This document shows positions 1 through 11,836 of a stretch of DNA of 51,684 nucleotides, piece by piece. The notes under the pieces were generated by a model that was not told the DNA's origin, searched no databases, and was given only the letters and a program-made list of their open reading frames with translations. Source of the DNA: Mycogone perniciosa (taxonomy: Eukaryota; Ascomycota; Sordariomycetes; Hypocreales; Hypocreaceae). The position numbers were made by a program, and so were the translations under genes. Position 1 is the stretch's first letter; the number at the start of each line of letters is the position of its first letter. The stretch covers positions 1 through 51,684 of the forward strand of contig JAOALB010000250.1 in the NCBI GenBank assembly GCA_025331125.1, given 5' to 3'.

Positions 1-74
1 CATCCCTGACCTCTCTGTCAACATAAACCCACGAACCTCGGTTTATCCCTTGAGAATCAACCCGGATCGTCACA
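1..74 (+). mobile_element. 3' end of a Gypsy-family LTR (truncated by window edge)
   Basis: This stretch aligns by eye to the last ~75 bp of the two LTRs of the element at 44476-50822: shared words are ACCTCTCTGT, TTTATCC and GGATCGT/GATTGTT. It keeps C and G where those copies have T and A, so it is the least mutated copy of this LTR in the window. What follows (AAAAGTATTT) is not the internal sequence that follows the 5' LTR at 44861. It is therefore more likely the end of a 3' LTR whose element lies left of the window, or a solo LTR. The terminus ...CACA fits the usual CA end of an LTR. Confidence 0.75.
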
Positions 75-3000
75 AAAAGTATTTAAAAAAGAAGCTACTT
101 TAATAGATATCTTTATTTATTATAATAGTTTACTTTATAAATATTAATATATTATTGCCTTATATACAAAAAAAAGGAAAGCTAAAGCAGTAGTTTTTAA
201 ATAGATATAAAAGACAGTTAATACTAGTATTTACACTTTAATCTTTATAGACTTTAAAGCTGTAACATAAACTATAGCTTTAGCCTTTACTGCTATTAAA
301 GTAGTGAATAAAAATAATAAAAATTTAAATATTAAATTTATTATTTATTAAATTATATAAAGCTTAAAAAATAATTAACTTTTTGTAAGGATATAATATA
401 TAAAGAAATATAGATTCTATATAAATATATTTTATATAATATAAAGTATAAGAACTTAAAGCTAAAAGTATAATATATAAATTAAGCGCGCGTTTATATA
501 AATGCAGTAAAGTATAAGCTCTTTAAAGTAATAGGAATAACTGCCTAAAAGGCTTTCTTAAAAGCTATTATACTAGACTATACTTTAAACTTTACTTTAC
601 ATTACCTATATTATATAGATAGTTAAATTAAAAGCCGTAAAACTGCTAAAATCCTCTCCTTTAATTAATTTAATTAACTTTTTTTAAATAGTATATAAAA
701 TATAGAGAATTACGCTTATAGACTTTATATAATACTTAATAACTGTTTAGATAAAGCTATAGTAAATAATATTATATATTTAAAAGCTTTTACTAAAAAG
801 GAATACTTATATAAATAAGAAAAGTATAATTAGCCTTTAAAAGACTATAATATACTATTTGCTGCATTTAAAGGAAAACCTAATAAAAAAGGGAAATATA
901 TTTTTAATTTATAATAAACTATAGAAATTTATATTTACCTTTAAAAAGATAAATAATATATACTCTATAATAAACTTAGTAAAAAGGGTATTAACTTTAT
1001 AGCCTTAACTTAAAGAGGTATAGCTTTAATTATTATAACTGCTTTAATCTCCCTAAACCTAATGAATAAAGAAAATGCAAGCCTTATAGTATATATAATA
1101 AATATATTAATATATAAGATATACTTTACTACCTCTTTTAAAGTACTTTTTTTAATACTTATAGTATTATTTATTTAATAAATAGCAGGGATTACTTTAT
1201 TTTTAGCTTTTTTATTTTAAATATAAAAGATAATTATATTAAAGCAGGAAAAGCTAAATATCCTATAGTTAAAAAAGGATACTGCCTATTACAGGATACT
1301 CTTTATAATTTATACTAAAAGGTAATACACTTAATAAAGCTTATAAATATAGCTGTAGTTAAAGGATTTTATATTAATATTATATTTTTATTAAAGCTTT
1401 AAAAAGTAAGAATATAGTTTAAAGGGTGCAATAATACACTTTACACTAATACAGCAAATTCAAATACTATTATAGGGAAAGTAAAGTATAAGTATAATCT
1501 TTTATTTCTTTAATATAAACCTTTATCGCTTTATATTGCCCCTATCTTTAAGTATATTATTTTAAATAGTATAACTGCTTTATTCCTTTTTCCCTATATA
1601 GACTATTATATCTATATAACGTTAAAAAAAAAGAGAAGATTAATATATAATCTATTAATACTATATAATAACTTAAAGCAGCTTTAGCACCTATAATTAA
1701 AATATTTAAGCCTAAAAGCGCTTAAAGTACTAGTAAAAAATACAAGGAATATATATATTAAAGGAACTATATAAATAAAGTGCAAAGGCTATACTTTTAT
1801 ATATATAAAATAAGTTATCTTTTATAGAATATTTAAAAGATAAATACTAAGACTATTCTTTAAAGTACACTAGGATCTTTAAGATTATCTTTATAGTTAT
1901 AATAAAGATAACTAGCTCCTAATACTTAAAGAAAAATATACTTTATAGTTATATATATATCTTTTATTAAATAAAGAATAGAATACTATTTTTAATAATC
2001 TCTTTAACTTGATAAGTATAGTAAAAATATAATATAATATTTTAATTTATTTTTTTAAATAGGATAATAAAAAAACTATAATTATAGTTAAAGGCTTAAT
2101 ATACTTTTAGATTTAAGTAAATATAAAAAGAATTATCTTAAAGCTTGCCCCTTTTTATATATATAAGCCGAATAGTGCTTTGAAGCGCGCAGGTTAAGAA
2201 GTTATAAATAAATCGATAAAGATATTTAAAGCTGTAAGCCTTTTAATTAATTTATAGCCTAAAAGCATAAAAGCTGCAGTATATATTATTAATATAAATC
2301 TTAAATATAGCTTTAATATAATATTACTTATTATAAAGTTAAAGTAATAGTTCTGTAATTTCTTGCCCCTTTTAATAAAAAAGCTATTTATAAACTTACA
2401 GCTAAATTAAAGTAAACTTTATATATATAACTGCTATACCTATATATTTAATAGAGACTATAAAGGTAATTAAAATAAAAGAGAATTTAAAATAAAGCTT
2501 AAAAACCTAATTAAATATATTATTAAATATACTATAAATAATATATATTGCATTTAATTACCTTGCCTAATAAAGGTAATTATTATAAAAAATATATAAT
2601 TTAATGAAATTAGCTTTTTTAATAGTAAAAAAGAAAATGCAGATAAACTGTCTATAATTAAGTTAAATAAACTATTTAATAAAGCTAAAGAAAATGAATT
2701 AAAATTTAAACTCTTTTTAATATATATTCCTGCAGTAAAGAATACCTTTATAAATAATATAAAAAAAAGAGTATACCTTTAAAGGTAAAAATTATATAGA
2801 GTATTAAAATTAGTTTAATAAATGCTTTAAGTAAACTATAAATGTATTTAAAAAGACCTTTTAGTCTTTAAATATTAAAGGCTACTTTAAAATAGTTAAT
2901 CTTTATAAATAAAACTAGTGCATTAACAGGAACTTTAAATAATACTTTTAAAAGTAATTTACCCCTCTTTAAAGAAAAAAAGCTAGCAGAAAAACAGCTT

Positions 3001-5150
3001 TATATATTAAAGGTATACTATTTAATAAAAAAGGATAAACTGTTATAGTTAAAGGCAGACTAGTATATGAAAGATTTACCTACTTTTATATTAAAAAAGC
3101 AGATCTTAAAAGAAAAGCTAGTTAATAATTCTTTAAGCAGTAAAGCAGTAGTTAATATTTATAAAAGTATAAGACTTTAAAGGAAATAACCTGCAAAAAA
3201 GGTTAATAAATATTTCTTAATATATAGGATTAAAACGTATACCTTAAATACTACTTTGAAGGATAATAAGCCTAATATATACTTTATAATTATAAAACTC
3301 TTTAATTTAATATTATATTAACTGCTGCTTAATTAATAAAAGCTAATAAATAGTAAATTAAAAAGTATAGTAATAGTATTTACTATTTTTAATATAGTAA
3401 TAAATTAAAAAGTATAGTAATAGTATTTACTATTTTTAATATAGTAATAAATTAAAAAGCTTCCCTTTAAAAAAGTATTACTTTTAATAAGTAAACTATT
3501 TATTAAAAGGATTTAGTAAAACTATTAAAAGATTAAAAAAAGCTTATAAAACATTTATTTAAAGCTAGGTTTAAATAAACTATATATAATAAAATTAACT
3601 TTCTATATACAAAAAAAACCTAATAAAAGATATTATATTTAAAGGTAAAAATAAAGCTATTACTTATATATTAGGTTTTTATATATAAATTTAACTAAAA
3701 TAAAAATCTAAAACACTATAAAGTTTAATTTATAGTTTAAAGGGATTTATAGGAATACTTTATAATAAAAAGTATATATACTAGTATACTAATAATATAT
3801 TCTTTTTATATATTTATTGCTTTAGCAGTAAAATTTAACTTTAAATTAAAGCAGTATAATATTAAAAACGCCTTTTTTAATACTTTAAAAGATAGAAATT
3901 TAAAACTAATTATATATAAGCTTTTTAAAGGTTTTAAGCTATTAAATATTTATTTAAAGCTCGCTAAAGCTTTATATAAGCTAAGGGATTCGCTAAAATT
4001 ATAGTTTAATAAATTATCTTTAACTTTAAAGAAATAAAGGTTAATTTTAAGCTTTAAAGAGCCCTGCCTCTTTTATAACTAAGCTTAAAAGATTTTTATT
4101 ATATTTTATATAAATAATATTTTAATTATATATTATTATAATAATAAAGCTTTTTATATTAGGCTATTAAATGCTTTTAAAGTAAAGTATAAGCTTTATA
4201 GTAAAAGGGATATATAGTAGTTCTTAAATATTAAAATTACTTTAAACTATAAAGAGTATAGGATATACCTTTCCTATAAAACCTATTTTAAAAAGGTTAT
4301 AAAACGATTTAAATTTAATAATAAAATATAACTTCTTATAGTTTTAATATTAGTTATAGAGTTTAAGAAAGTTATAATATAAGCTATAAAAGTAACTATT
4401 AAAATATATTAAGAAAAGGTAAAATCTATACTTTATATAGCTATTATAATAAAGCTAGATATAGTATATAATACCTTAGCTTTATTATAGTTTTTAATTA
4501 ACTTTAATAAAAAGCACTTTAAAGCAGTTAACTAGCTAATCTACTATCTATATATATAGCGCTTTTTAGCTTTTTAATATAAAGGGCGAGGCAAAATATA
4601 AATTTTAACTGCTTTAAGTAATATTTTCTTTACTGATAATATAAATACCTAGAAATCATTTTAAAAGTATTTTATTATACTCTTTTTAAGCCTTATCCTA
4701 TAAAATACTATACGCTAAAGTATAGTTAATATATTTATAATTAAAGTAAAGTTGTTTACTTTTACTTAAATAGTAAAAGAGGCAATAAATTTATATTGCC
4801 TTTTTTAAAAAATAAAATTTAACTTTTATATTAATTAAAATATTAACTATAATAATTAGTTAACTATATATTTTATAATTAAAAAAAGTATATAAATTAA
4901 TATTTACTTATATTATATTAATATATAAAATATATAGCTTTAATAGAAATATTAAAAAGGATTATTCTTAGTCTTTTATCTTTTTATTAACTTTATACCT
5001 ACTAATAGGTTTATTAAAACCTTTCTTTAATAGCGCTTTAAGCACTGTAAAGTACTATTAAACTTAGCAGATATATAATTATTAAAATAAAATATATAAA
5101 AGTATAAGAAACTATTTAATTCTAGCTTAAAAGCCGTTTACTATAAAGGT
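75..5150 (+). mobile_element. RIP-degraded Ty1/Copia retrotransposon, plus strand
   Basis: The block is AT-rich, TpA-dominated and full of stops, but in plus-strand frames near 3820-4160 the reverse transcriptase core of a Copia element is still legible. There is an ...ALAVKFNFKLKQ-like stretch followed by NIKNAFFNTL (family: D-V-x-x-A-F-L/V-N), then KALYKLRDSLKLWFNKL (family: ALYGLRxSPxLW), then FYINNILIIY where the family has Y-V-D-D-I-L. Near 5000-5075 a PTNRFIKTF-like stretch matches the C-terminal TKAL motif of Copia RNase H. The D to N and G to K/S differences are G-to-A type, as RIP produces. No LTRs could be fixed for this copy, so both ends are approximate. It cannot be functional. 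Confidence 0.72.
3354..3459. repeat. 47-bp tandem duplication (2.3 copies) inside the Copia remnant
   Basis: A 47-bp unit beginning TAAATTAAAAAGTATAG starts at 3354, repeats identically from 3401, and a third partial copy starts at 3448. The two full copies are identical although the surroundings are heavily mutated. The duplication therefore probably arose after RIP, most simply by replication slippage. Confidence 0.85.
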
Positions 5151-6344
5151 ATACCCTATTATTATAATAACTAATTACTTAAAGCTTTCTACCCTTTATG
5201 CGCTTACGCGTAAAAGGTATTATTATTATAGTTACTTAAAGTAGCTGCCTCTTTAATATAAACTAACTCCTCCTCTTTTTATAAATTAAATTAAAGGCGC
5301 AATGCCTTTTTATATTAAATTACTATTTAATTATATTAATTTATAAATATATAAAAAAAGAATAATATATTTACTTAATTATTATATTTACTTATAGCTT
5401 AAAAAAGTTAATATATAATTAATATAAGTATTAAATAACTATAAAGTATATAATTAATTAAAGTAATATAGTAAAAGCAAAAAAGAAATATATTAAAAAG
5501 TATATTAGTAATTACTACTGAAATAAGCAGTATACTGCTAAAAATAAGCGACAGTAATATATTAAAAGAAATCTCTTTTACTAGCAATTACCGACTTTAA
5601 ATAACCCTTATAAAAAGGGGACAACAGTATAGCAGTAGGGGCAGCAGTAAAAGCAGTAATAATAGGCGTAAAGGCTAGAGTAGGAGTAGAAGCAGTAATA
5701 GGAGCAGTAAAAGCAGGAGTAGGAGCAGTAATAAGAGCAGTAAAAGTAAGAGGAGGAGCTGATAAAGACGCAATAGTGTACAGCTTAGCGAAAGCTTCCT
5801 TGCAATTCCTAATAAGCCTTAACTGTAGATAAGAGAAAGGCCAAGCAACTAAACTAGCCAGCGCAGTAATAGAAACTAGACTAGCCAGAGCAGGAGCCGG
5901 CATAAAAGCAGCAGCAGGTATAGCCGCCTAAAGATAACCAACGCTATAATAAGCTACCTTTAAGGGGCAACTGTAACTATACTTAATTAAAAAGGTATTT
6001 TTATTTTGCGATTTTATTATTAGGTAATAAAAGTGCACTATAAAAAGAATACGCGAAAAGTGTAATATTTACTAGGGCTATATTAATACTGCTAATACTG
6101 CTGTTATTAATAATAATAATAATATTATTAATAATTAAAAAAGAAAAGCAAGGAATAAAGTTAAAGGACAGCTAATATACTTATTTTAACTATTTAAAAT
6201 TAATTTACTTATTTAAAGAGCTTTATTATTTAACTTCCTATTATTATAAATTAATAATAACTACAGCATTTATATCCCTATTACCTTTAATAACAGAATA
6301 TCGATATATATTTACAATAAAGGAGCTTTTAATTAAGTAAAAAG
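5151..6344. other. AT-rich unassigned repeat DNA with a low-complexity purine tract
   Basis: No gene is recognised. From about 5630 to 5760 the plus strand is a degenerate low-complexity tract built from words such as AGCAGTAA and GGAGTAGGAGCAG. Read on the minus strand it gives a 113-codon open frame (5562-5903) of Ala/Pro/Thr/Ile-rich residues. That frame looks like a by-product of the repeat rather than a gene, though a fragment of a transposon gag-like protein cannot be excluded. The remainder is TpA-rich and stop-filled. Confidence 0.5.
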
Positions 6345-6710
6345 GCTCTAGGAGCGCGGCTAGATAGTTATAACACTATAAATAGACTGGGATAGCAGTT
6401 AATAAAGCACTAGGAATAGCCTTATTAACTAAAGGGTATATTAAGTTAAGTAGGCTAAGGACCTACTATTTATTAACGCTTATTAGCGTTAAGGAGCTTT
6501 TATCTGCTTATATAACAGATACTAGCTAATATATATATCGCGTAAGCGATATATTAGACTGTATAGGCGCTTATAATATATACATTCTACGTTTTCCTTT
6601 ATATTAGCTATATATATATATATTGTAAGGCCATTACAGTATATTTATTACTAGAATTAAGCTTTATTCCCATTTCTCTCTATACTCTATATAGCTATAC
6701 CGCGCTCCGC
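6345..6710. other. GC-richer patch bounded by 9-bp inverted repeats
   Basis: This patch is less mutated than its surroundings. It begins with GGAGCGCGG (6351-6359) and ends with the exact reverse complement CCGCGCTCC (6700-6708), immediately before the inverted U copy starts. It contains two small palindromes: around 6470 (TAACGC...GCGTTA) and around 6533 (ATATCGC...GCGATAT). It could be a solo LTR or a small inverted-repeat element. No coding sequence is visible and no target duplication was identified. Confidence 0.4.
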
Positions 6711-7420
6711 AATAATAATATATTTCTTTACTTCCTTTATATTTAGCGTTTTTTATTTCCTTTAATTTTCTTCACTTTATATTAAGCCTATTTTATTAAC
6801 TTAATTAACTTAAATAATAATAGGCCTAACAGCTATATTAATAAAATCTATAGCGCTAAACCTATAAATTATACTATTAAATCTTTTTATTATAAAATTA
6901 ACTTTTTATTTATCTTTAATTTTACTGCCTAGCTAGTTTAATGAAATTTAAACCTATTAGCTATATAAACTAAATTTAATACTTTAAATAATATTAAGTT
7001 AAATAATGTAAATTTAATTAATTTAACTAATATAGCTTTTAATAATATAGATTTAAACTATATAGCTTTAAATAACACTATTTTATTTAACTTAATTCAC
7101 TTAAATAATATATTATTAAAAGCTAGCTATTAAGTGAATATAATTAATAGTATTAAAATAACTTAATTTAATAGTAAACTAACTATATAAAGTAGTATAT
7201 TAATTAATATAGGTTTAAACTATTAAGTTAACTATTAAATAAAGCTATTGGTATTTATGTTACTTAAGTTTATTAATAGTAAAGAGGGGATAATAAAGAT
7301 AACTTAAAGCTAGATTAATCTTCTTTTTTACAGGGGGTATTAAATATATTTAAAACTATATCCTTCCTTTTCCATTCCTTTCCTTCCCTTTATATTATAA
7401 TTCCCTTTTTTATAGCTATT
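6711..7420 (-). repeat. Inverted, RIP-degraded and truncated copy of the ~1.05-kb U repeat
   Basis: The reverse complement follows the U units at 42628-43509 and 43510-44475 through most of their length. First comes the region matching about 43080-43170 (AATAAAATCTATAGCGCTAAACC here against AATCTGCAGCGCCGAACC in the intact copy), then the 15-bp repeat region, then ACTATATAAAGTAGTAT, and finally the pyrimidine tract at ~7361-7400 that mirrors the purine tract at 43481-43509. The end toward 6711 is truncated relative to the other copies. Nearly all differences from the GC-rich copy are C-to-T or G-to-A. Confidence 0.8.
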
Positions 7421-7817
7421 ATATATTAATATAGAAGGAAAAAGAATAAAAAGGAAAAGGGGTATTTATTTTTACTTGTTTATTTTATTATATATTAGGA
7501 AATATCTATATAAATACTAAAGAATTTATAAAATTAAATAACATTATATTCTATTTAAAACATTTCTATTTATAACAAATAATTCTAGAACTAATTTCTT
7601 TTAGCGATACTATTAAATTCAGTTGTTGACTACAGATATTTTAATTAAAGTCAATTCAAATCCCCTGATCAAGTTGCACTCTTTATTCTGCGTTGTAGCT
7701 GAACCAATTTTCAGTTATTCGCTATACTGTCAGCCCGAAATCCAGCAAAATGTGAGCCCACACTGTGCGCTTGGATAACTGGTTTTACTTGCTATGTGAC
7801 ATATAGACTACCAGACT
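7421..7817. other. Transition from AT-rich repeat DNA to the gene island
   Basis: The sequence is AT-rich to about 7620, then returns to normal composition. No gene is seen. The right part is the 3' flank of the oxidoreductase gene that ends at 7818. Confidence 0.6.
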
Positions 7818-9107
7818 CTATTGTAATCCCATCCAAATTTCGCTTGACGTGACTTGATAGCTCTTATACATCATATCATACACCTTGAGATCTTGTAGAG
7901 CATCCGCAGCCGTGGTCTTTATTTCCTTGCCATTAACAATGCACTCGTAGAGCTCCTTGAGCTCCGCTGTATATGCATCCTCATACGAGGATAGTATATT
8001 CCGTCGCTGGATCTCGCCATGTTCGTTGAGCTCATCCACATCAACTGTGATAGGTAGTCCTTTTACATAAGGGCTGTCATACTGTAGATATGAAAGTTGA
8101 TTAGCCATGGTTTCGACTTTCTTCATCCTGGAAGTATTTCAGTTCGATAACTGGGCTTTGGAAAACTGACCTTAATCGTGACTCGCTTTTTTGCACCATA
8201 CACGCATAAGTGAGCATCAAATACAGGCACCTCATCAATGCCACTCTCGTAGACAACCGAGTATAGCGAGCCATCCTTGTTTCGGAATGACATGATAGCG
8301 GTATAGAATGGGTCGTTTGCCGATGCAGCAATGACCTTCTCTGGGAATCCCAAGGTCTCACGCATGAGGGAGATGTCGTGTGACCCAAGACTGCCAAGAA
8401 ATCGGCAATATGCCCTCTTCTCGTTGGTGATATCCTGTCCTGGAAACGCCTCGGAAAACAAGCTCTCCAAGCTCGTATTGCGCTCCTCAGTAACCTTATC
8501 AGGAAAGTCAAAGTTCTTGACGGGGAAAGCACCACTCTGGTTTACAAATTGTGTATTAGGCCCGCTAAAGTCACGGACACGGGCGTAAAGAATCTTGGGA
8601 ATAGATGCCACTTCACGCTTGAATGCTTGCAGGTAGCTGGGTGCATAACGGCGCATGTATCCAACAAAAGTTCGAGCCCCGTTCTTTGCCCTTTTCTCAG
8701 CGTCGATAATGGACTGTGCTGAAGTTATTGACAAGGTCATAGGTTTCTCAACCAAGACATGCTTTCCGGCTTCTAAACCAGCAATAGTGAGAGGGGCGTG
8801 ACTCTCGTCAGACGTAAGTATGAAGACAATGTCCACTTTGGGGTGATCGATGACTTCTTGAGGGGTTGTGGTTTTGTGAGGTACGTGAAATTTAGAGGCA
8901 CAATGCTCGATATTCTTGCCAGAGACGTCGCAGATAGACTCGAGGGTAAAAAGGTGAGAGAGCAAAAGGAGGCAAGGTCCATGGCAGACCTGGAAGACTT
9001 CCTATGTTATCGTTAGCCTTTGCCTTTATTATACAACAAGCATATTGCGGCAAATTGATTGCACGTACCCCTGCACCAATTACTCCAACTCCAAGTGTGC
9101 GAGTCAT
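7818..9107 (-). CDS. Gfo/Idh/MocA-family NAD(P)-dependent oxidoreductase
   Basis: Three exons on the minus strand: 9107-9069, 9001-8171 and 8081-7818. The introns are 67 bp (GTACGT...CATAG, branch GGCTAACG) and 89 bp (GTCAGT...CTACAG, branch GGCTAATC), both in phase 0, giving 377 residues. The N-terminus holds a Rossmann nucleotide-binding turn GVGVIGAG completed by the second exon (EVFQ), then an acidic residue after the second strand (ICDVS). The family signature EKP is at about residues 98-100 (lysine expected to be catalytic), and a GSHD motif lies near the usual catalytic His/Asp region. The last splice joins VTIK to YDSPYVKGLP, continuous as in relatives. The C-terminus is the usual two-residue-type beta-sheet domain ending in TTAADALQDLKVYDMM. 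Enzymes of this family oxidise or reduce sugars and polyols using NAD(P) in the cytosol; no signal peptide is seen. It diverges from the sugar porter with a shared upstream region, suggesting a joint role. The substrate is unknown. Confidence 0.9.
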
Positions 9108-9895
9108 ATCGATTTATCCAAGTCTGCTTCCAACGGAGTTGGTGATTCTCAGAAGTGTTCAGCTGAAAACGAGCAGGGGGGTTGGAAAATAGCTGGAGAA
9201 GTAGAAAGCAACGATGCAACTAATTAGTGTAAGTCAAAGAAGGACGTTGTACTGCGTATTAAAGCTTGTCTTAGCCAGGGGAATACTCTTCGGACGCCAA
9301 CAATCAAGAGAATGGCACAATATAGTCAACATTTGTCTTTGATAGCATCGGGTCAAGACCTTACGCAGGTTTAGCCTTGGAAGCTAACTACTTTAGGTGC
9401 CGAAGTATTATAAATTCCAACTGCCTTTCCGCAGCTTGACCGGCAGTCGGAAACCAACCCAGCCAAGTTAGCCTCCGACACCTAGCAACTACACTATAGG
9501 TTACGAGACAGGTCTATCCAAATCAGCGTCGGAGGCCACACAGGTGGCGTTCTCATAGCGCGCCAATGATCTAAGCTGCTCAAGTTCAAGGCTGAAGCAT
9601 TACAAGTAGTCAGATCCGGGGTATTAGGCTGAGATTGGGTGTGGGGGGGGACCCCCATCTTTGGATGTCTGACTCGGTTCTACTCCACCCATAGGTTCGC
9701 ATTGTACGTCAAGCATCCCAGGATTCTACAGCGTAGCGTTTTATAAAAGAAATGCTTCAACCTTCATGCCTACAAGCCTGTCAGATTATAGAAGATCAGC
9801 AAGCCGTGACTGCATATTCAGCCCCTAGATCCTACAGTCAGTCATCTTTGCCTTCCATTCCCAAGGACTGAACTCTTGTTCCAAGAATTGGCGTT
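9108..9895. promoter_or_regulatory. Divergent promoter between oxidoreductase and sugar porter
   Basis: The 788 bp separate the two divergent start codons. A TATA-like TTTATAAAA lies near 9740, about 155 bp before the porter ATG. Two words matching the SYGGRG consensus of the fungal carbon-catabolite repressor CreA/Mig1 lie 20 bp apart: CCGGGG at 9616-9621 and GTGGGG at 9641-9646, the latter inside a G-run. CreA control of a sugar porter would make sense but is inference, since six-base words occur often by chance. A stretch near 9361-9495 also contains imperfect inverted repeats (TTAGGTGCCGAAG against the reverse complement of CTCCGACACCTAG). Confidence 0.45.
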
Positions 9896-11836
9896 ATGGC
9901 GAACCTTGAAGGAGGGCGGCAAGCTGAGAGCAGCAAAGTTGGTGTCGGCACTTTGTGGTCCAACTTACATGTCTTCTTCATTGCTTTGTTTGCTTCCTTC
10001 GTAAGTTTCACTCAGAATAGTTCGCGCTCTCCGCCAGCTAGCTAATCTATGGTCAATCTCAGGGTGGCCTTCTCTATGGCTATCAACAAGGCGTCTTGGG
10101 CCAAGCTCTGGTCATGCCCAGCTTCCAGAGGATGTTCCCCCATATTGCTACAAGTTCCAGTGCACAGGGCTGGTTAACTTCAATCCTCCAGCTAGGGGGC
10201 TGGGCAGGAGCTTTGTCCGCCGGTGTCTTGTGCGAAATGTTCTCACGAAAGCACACTATATTCGGTGGTGCCCTTTGGGTCATTCTTGGCTCCTACCTCA
10301 CAGCCGGAGCAAGAAACGAGGCGTTCTTATACTCTGGCCGTTTCTTCACTGGCTTAGGTGTTGGCACTCTCTCTGCTACGGGGTAAGTTTCGGCCATTAT
10401 GACGAGTTTCTTCTAAGTAACGTTAAAATTGTATCAATAGGCCATTGTACAACGCAGAACTAGCTCCACTGGAGATACGTGGCTTCCTCATTGCGATGCA
10501 GCAACTGGCTACAACACTCGGCATCATGATCGCGTACTGGATCTGCTACGGCACTAACTACATTGGCAGCACAGGGGAAGGTCAGTCGGATCTTGCATGG
10601 CGGCTACCACTCATCATACAGGGTATTCCGGCAATTTTGCTAGCGACCGGTATATGGTTCCTCCCGTACTCGCCACGTTTTCTTGTGAACCGCGGGCGCG
10701 ACGATGACGCCTTGCGCACCCTCAGCCGCCTGAGGCAACTTCCTGTGGATGATCCAATGGTTCGCACAGAATTTCTTGAGATCAAGGCAGAGAGCCTGTT
10801 TGAGCAGCGCGTGTTTGAGAAGAGGCTCCCACATCTTACCACCAAATCTGGGAGCAGCCGACTTTTGCGAGAGCTTACACAGTACATTGTCATTTTTCGT
10901 AATAAAGACTACTTCAAGCGCGTAGCACTTGGAAGTCTAATAATGTTTGCACAACAGTGGAGTGGAATTGATTCAAGTAAGTCTACCTAGTTGGCCATCT
11001 CTTTGCCCTCATCCAGGTATTCAGAGGCTAACCGCTCAACAATAGTCATCTACTACGCACCGATTGTGTTTCGAAATTTGGGCCTGACGGAGAACACAAC
11101 CTCCTTGCTTGCCACCGGCGTGGTCGGCGTCATAAATGTCCTGACCACCATTCCCACATTGTTTATCATCGATAGGGTTGGACGCAAACCCTTACTAATC
11201 TGTGGTTCCGTTGGCATGTTCCTATGCCAACTCGTTACAGGCATCATTGTGGCCAAGTGTCAGCACGACTGGGCTGGGCATGCAGCGGCTGGATGGGCCG
11301 CAGTGGTCATGATCTGGCTATACATCATCAACTTTGCGTATAGTTGGGGTCCGGCGTCATGGACTCTGATTGCGGAGATCTTCCCATTATCCATTCGCGC
11401 CAAAGGGACTTCCATAAGTGCATCATCCAACTGGATGAACAACTTCGTCATTGCGTTCATTACCCCTTCAATGCTATCGTCAATTAGTTGGGGAACATAC
11501 ATCTTCTTCAGTGCTTGGTGTCTTCTAGGCGGAGCGTTCGTTTTTTTCTTCATCCCAGAGACTAAAGGAAAGACACTTGAAGAAATGGACCTTGTTTTTG
11601 GGTGAGCGTGAAATCTCCCCACCCCCCCCTCCCCCCCCCCCAACCCTTTTTTTCTCATAATCTTCGTTTAGTCTCTGGATTTCTAACTCATCCCTACCTA
11701 TAGCTCCATAACCAGTAATGAGGATGCTGCGTTATTGATTGCGATTCAGGAGGAGATTGGGCTCAACTCTATGCCAGGTCACGTCCATGGAGCTAAGGCG
11801 AACGAAGTCACAAAGGCGGAGCATTTTGATATTTAG
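9896..11836 (+). CDS. MFS sugar-porter family transporter
   Basis: Five exons: 9896-10000, 10063-10382, 10441-10976, 11046-11601 and 11704-11836. The four introns are of 62, 58, 69 and 102 bp, all GT-AG, giving 549 residues. Landmarks of the hexose/sugar porter family appear in order: GGLLYGYQQGVL at the first membrane segment (residue ~36); GRFFTGLGVGTLSATGPLY with LAPLEIRG after segment 4; YSPRFL (~218), the family PESPRFL motif with Glu replaced by Tyr; QQWSGIDSIIYYAP (~313) in segment 7, rebuilt exactly by the third splice; DRVGRKPLL (~363); WMNNFVIAF; and PETKGKTLEEMD (~491) after the last segment. Hydrophobicity suits 12 membrane helices in the plasma membrane with a long cytosolic loop at ~222-300. 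The start was chosen because exon 1 reads without a gap into GGLLYG. The last intron carries an almost pure C tract (11616-11645). It sits between an oxidoreductase and a regulator gene, so uptake of their shared substrate is likely. The sugar is not identifiable by eye. Confidence 0.94.

Noticed and set aside
5562..5903. 113-residue Ala/Pro/Thr-rich minus-strand protein
   Set aside because: It derives from a low-complexity DNA tract in RIP-degraded surroundings; kept only as a note.
8101..9227. Other open frames overlapping the oxidoreductase on both strands
   Set aside because: They are shadows of the spliced gene, which alone shows the EKP and Rossmann motifs in order.
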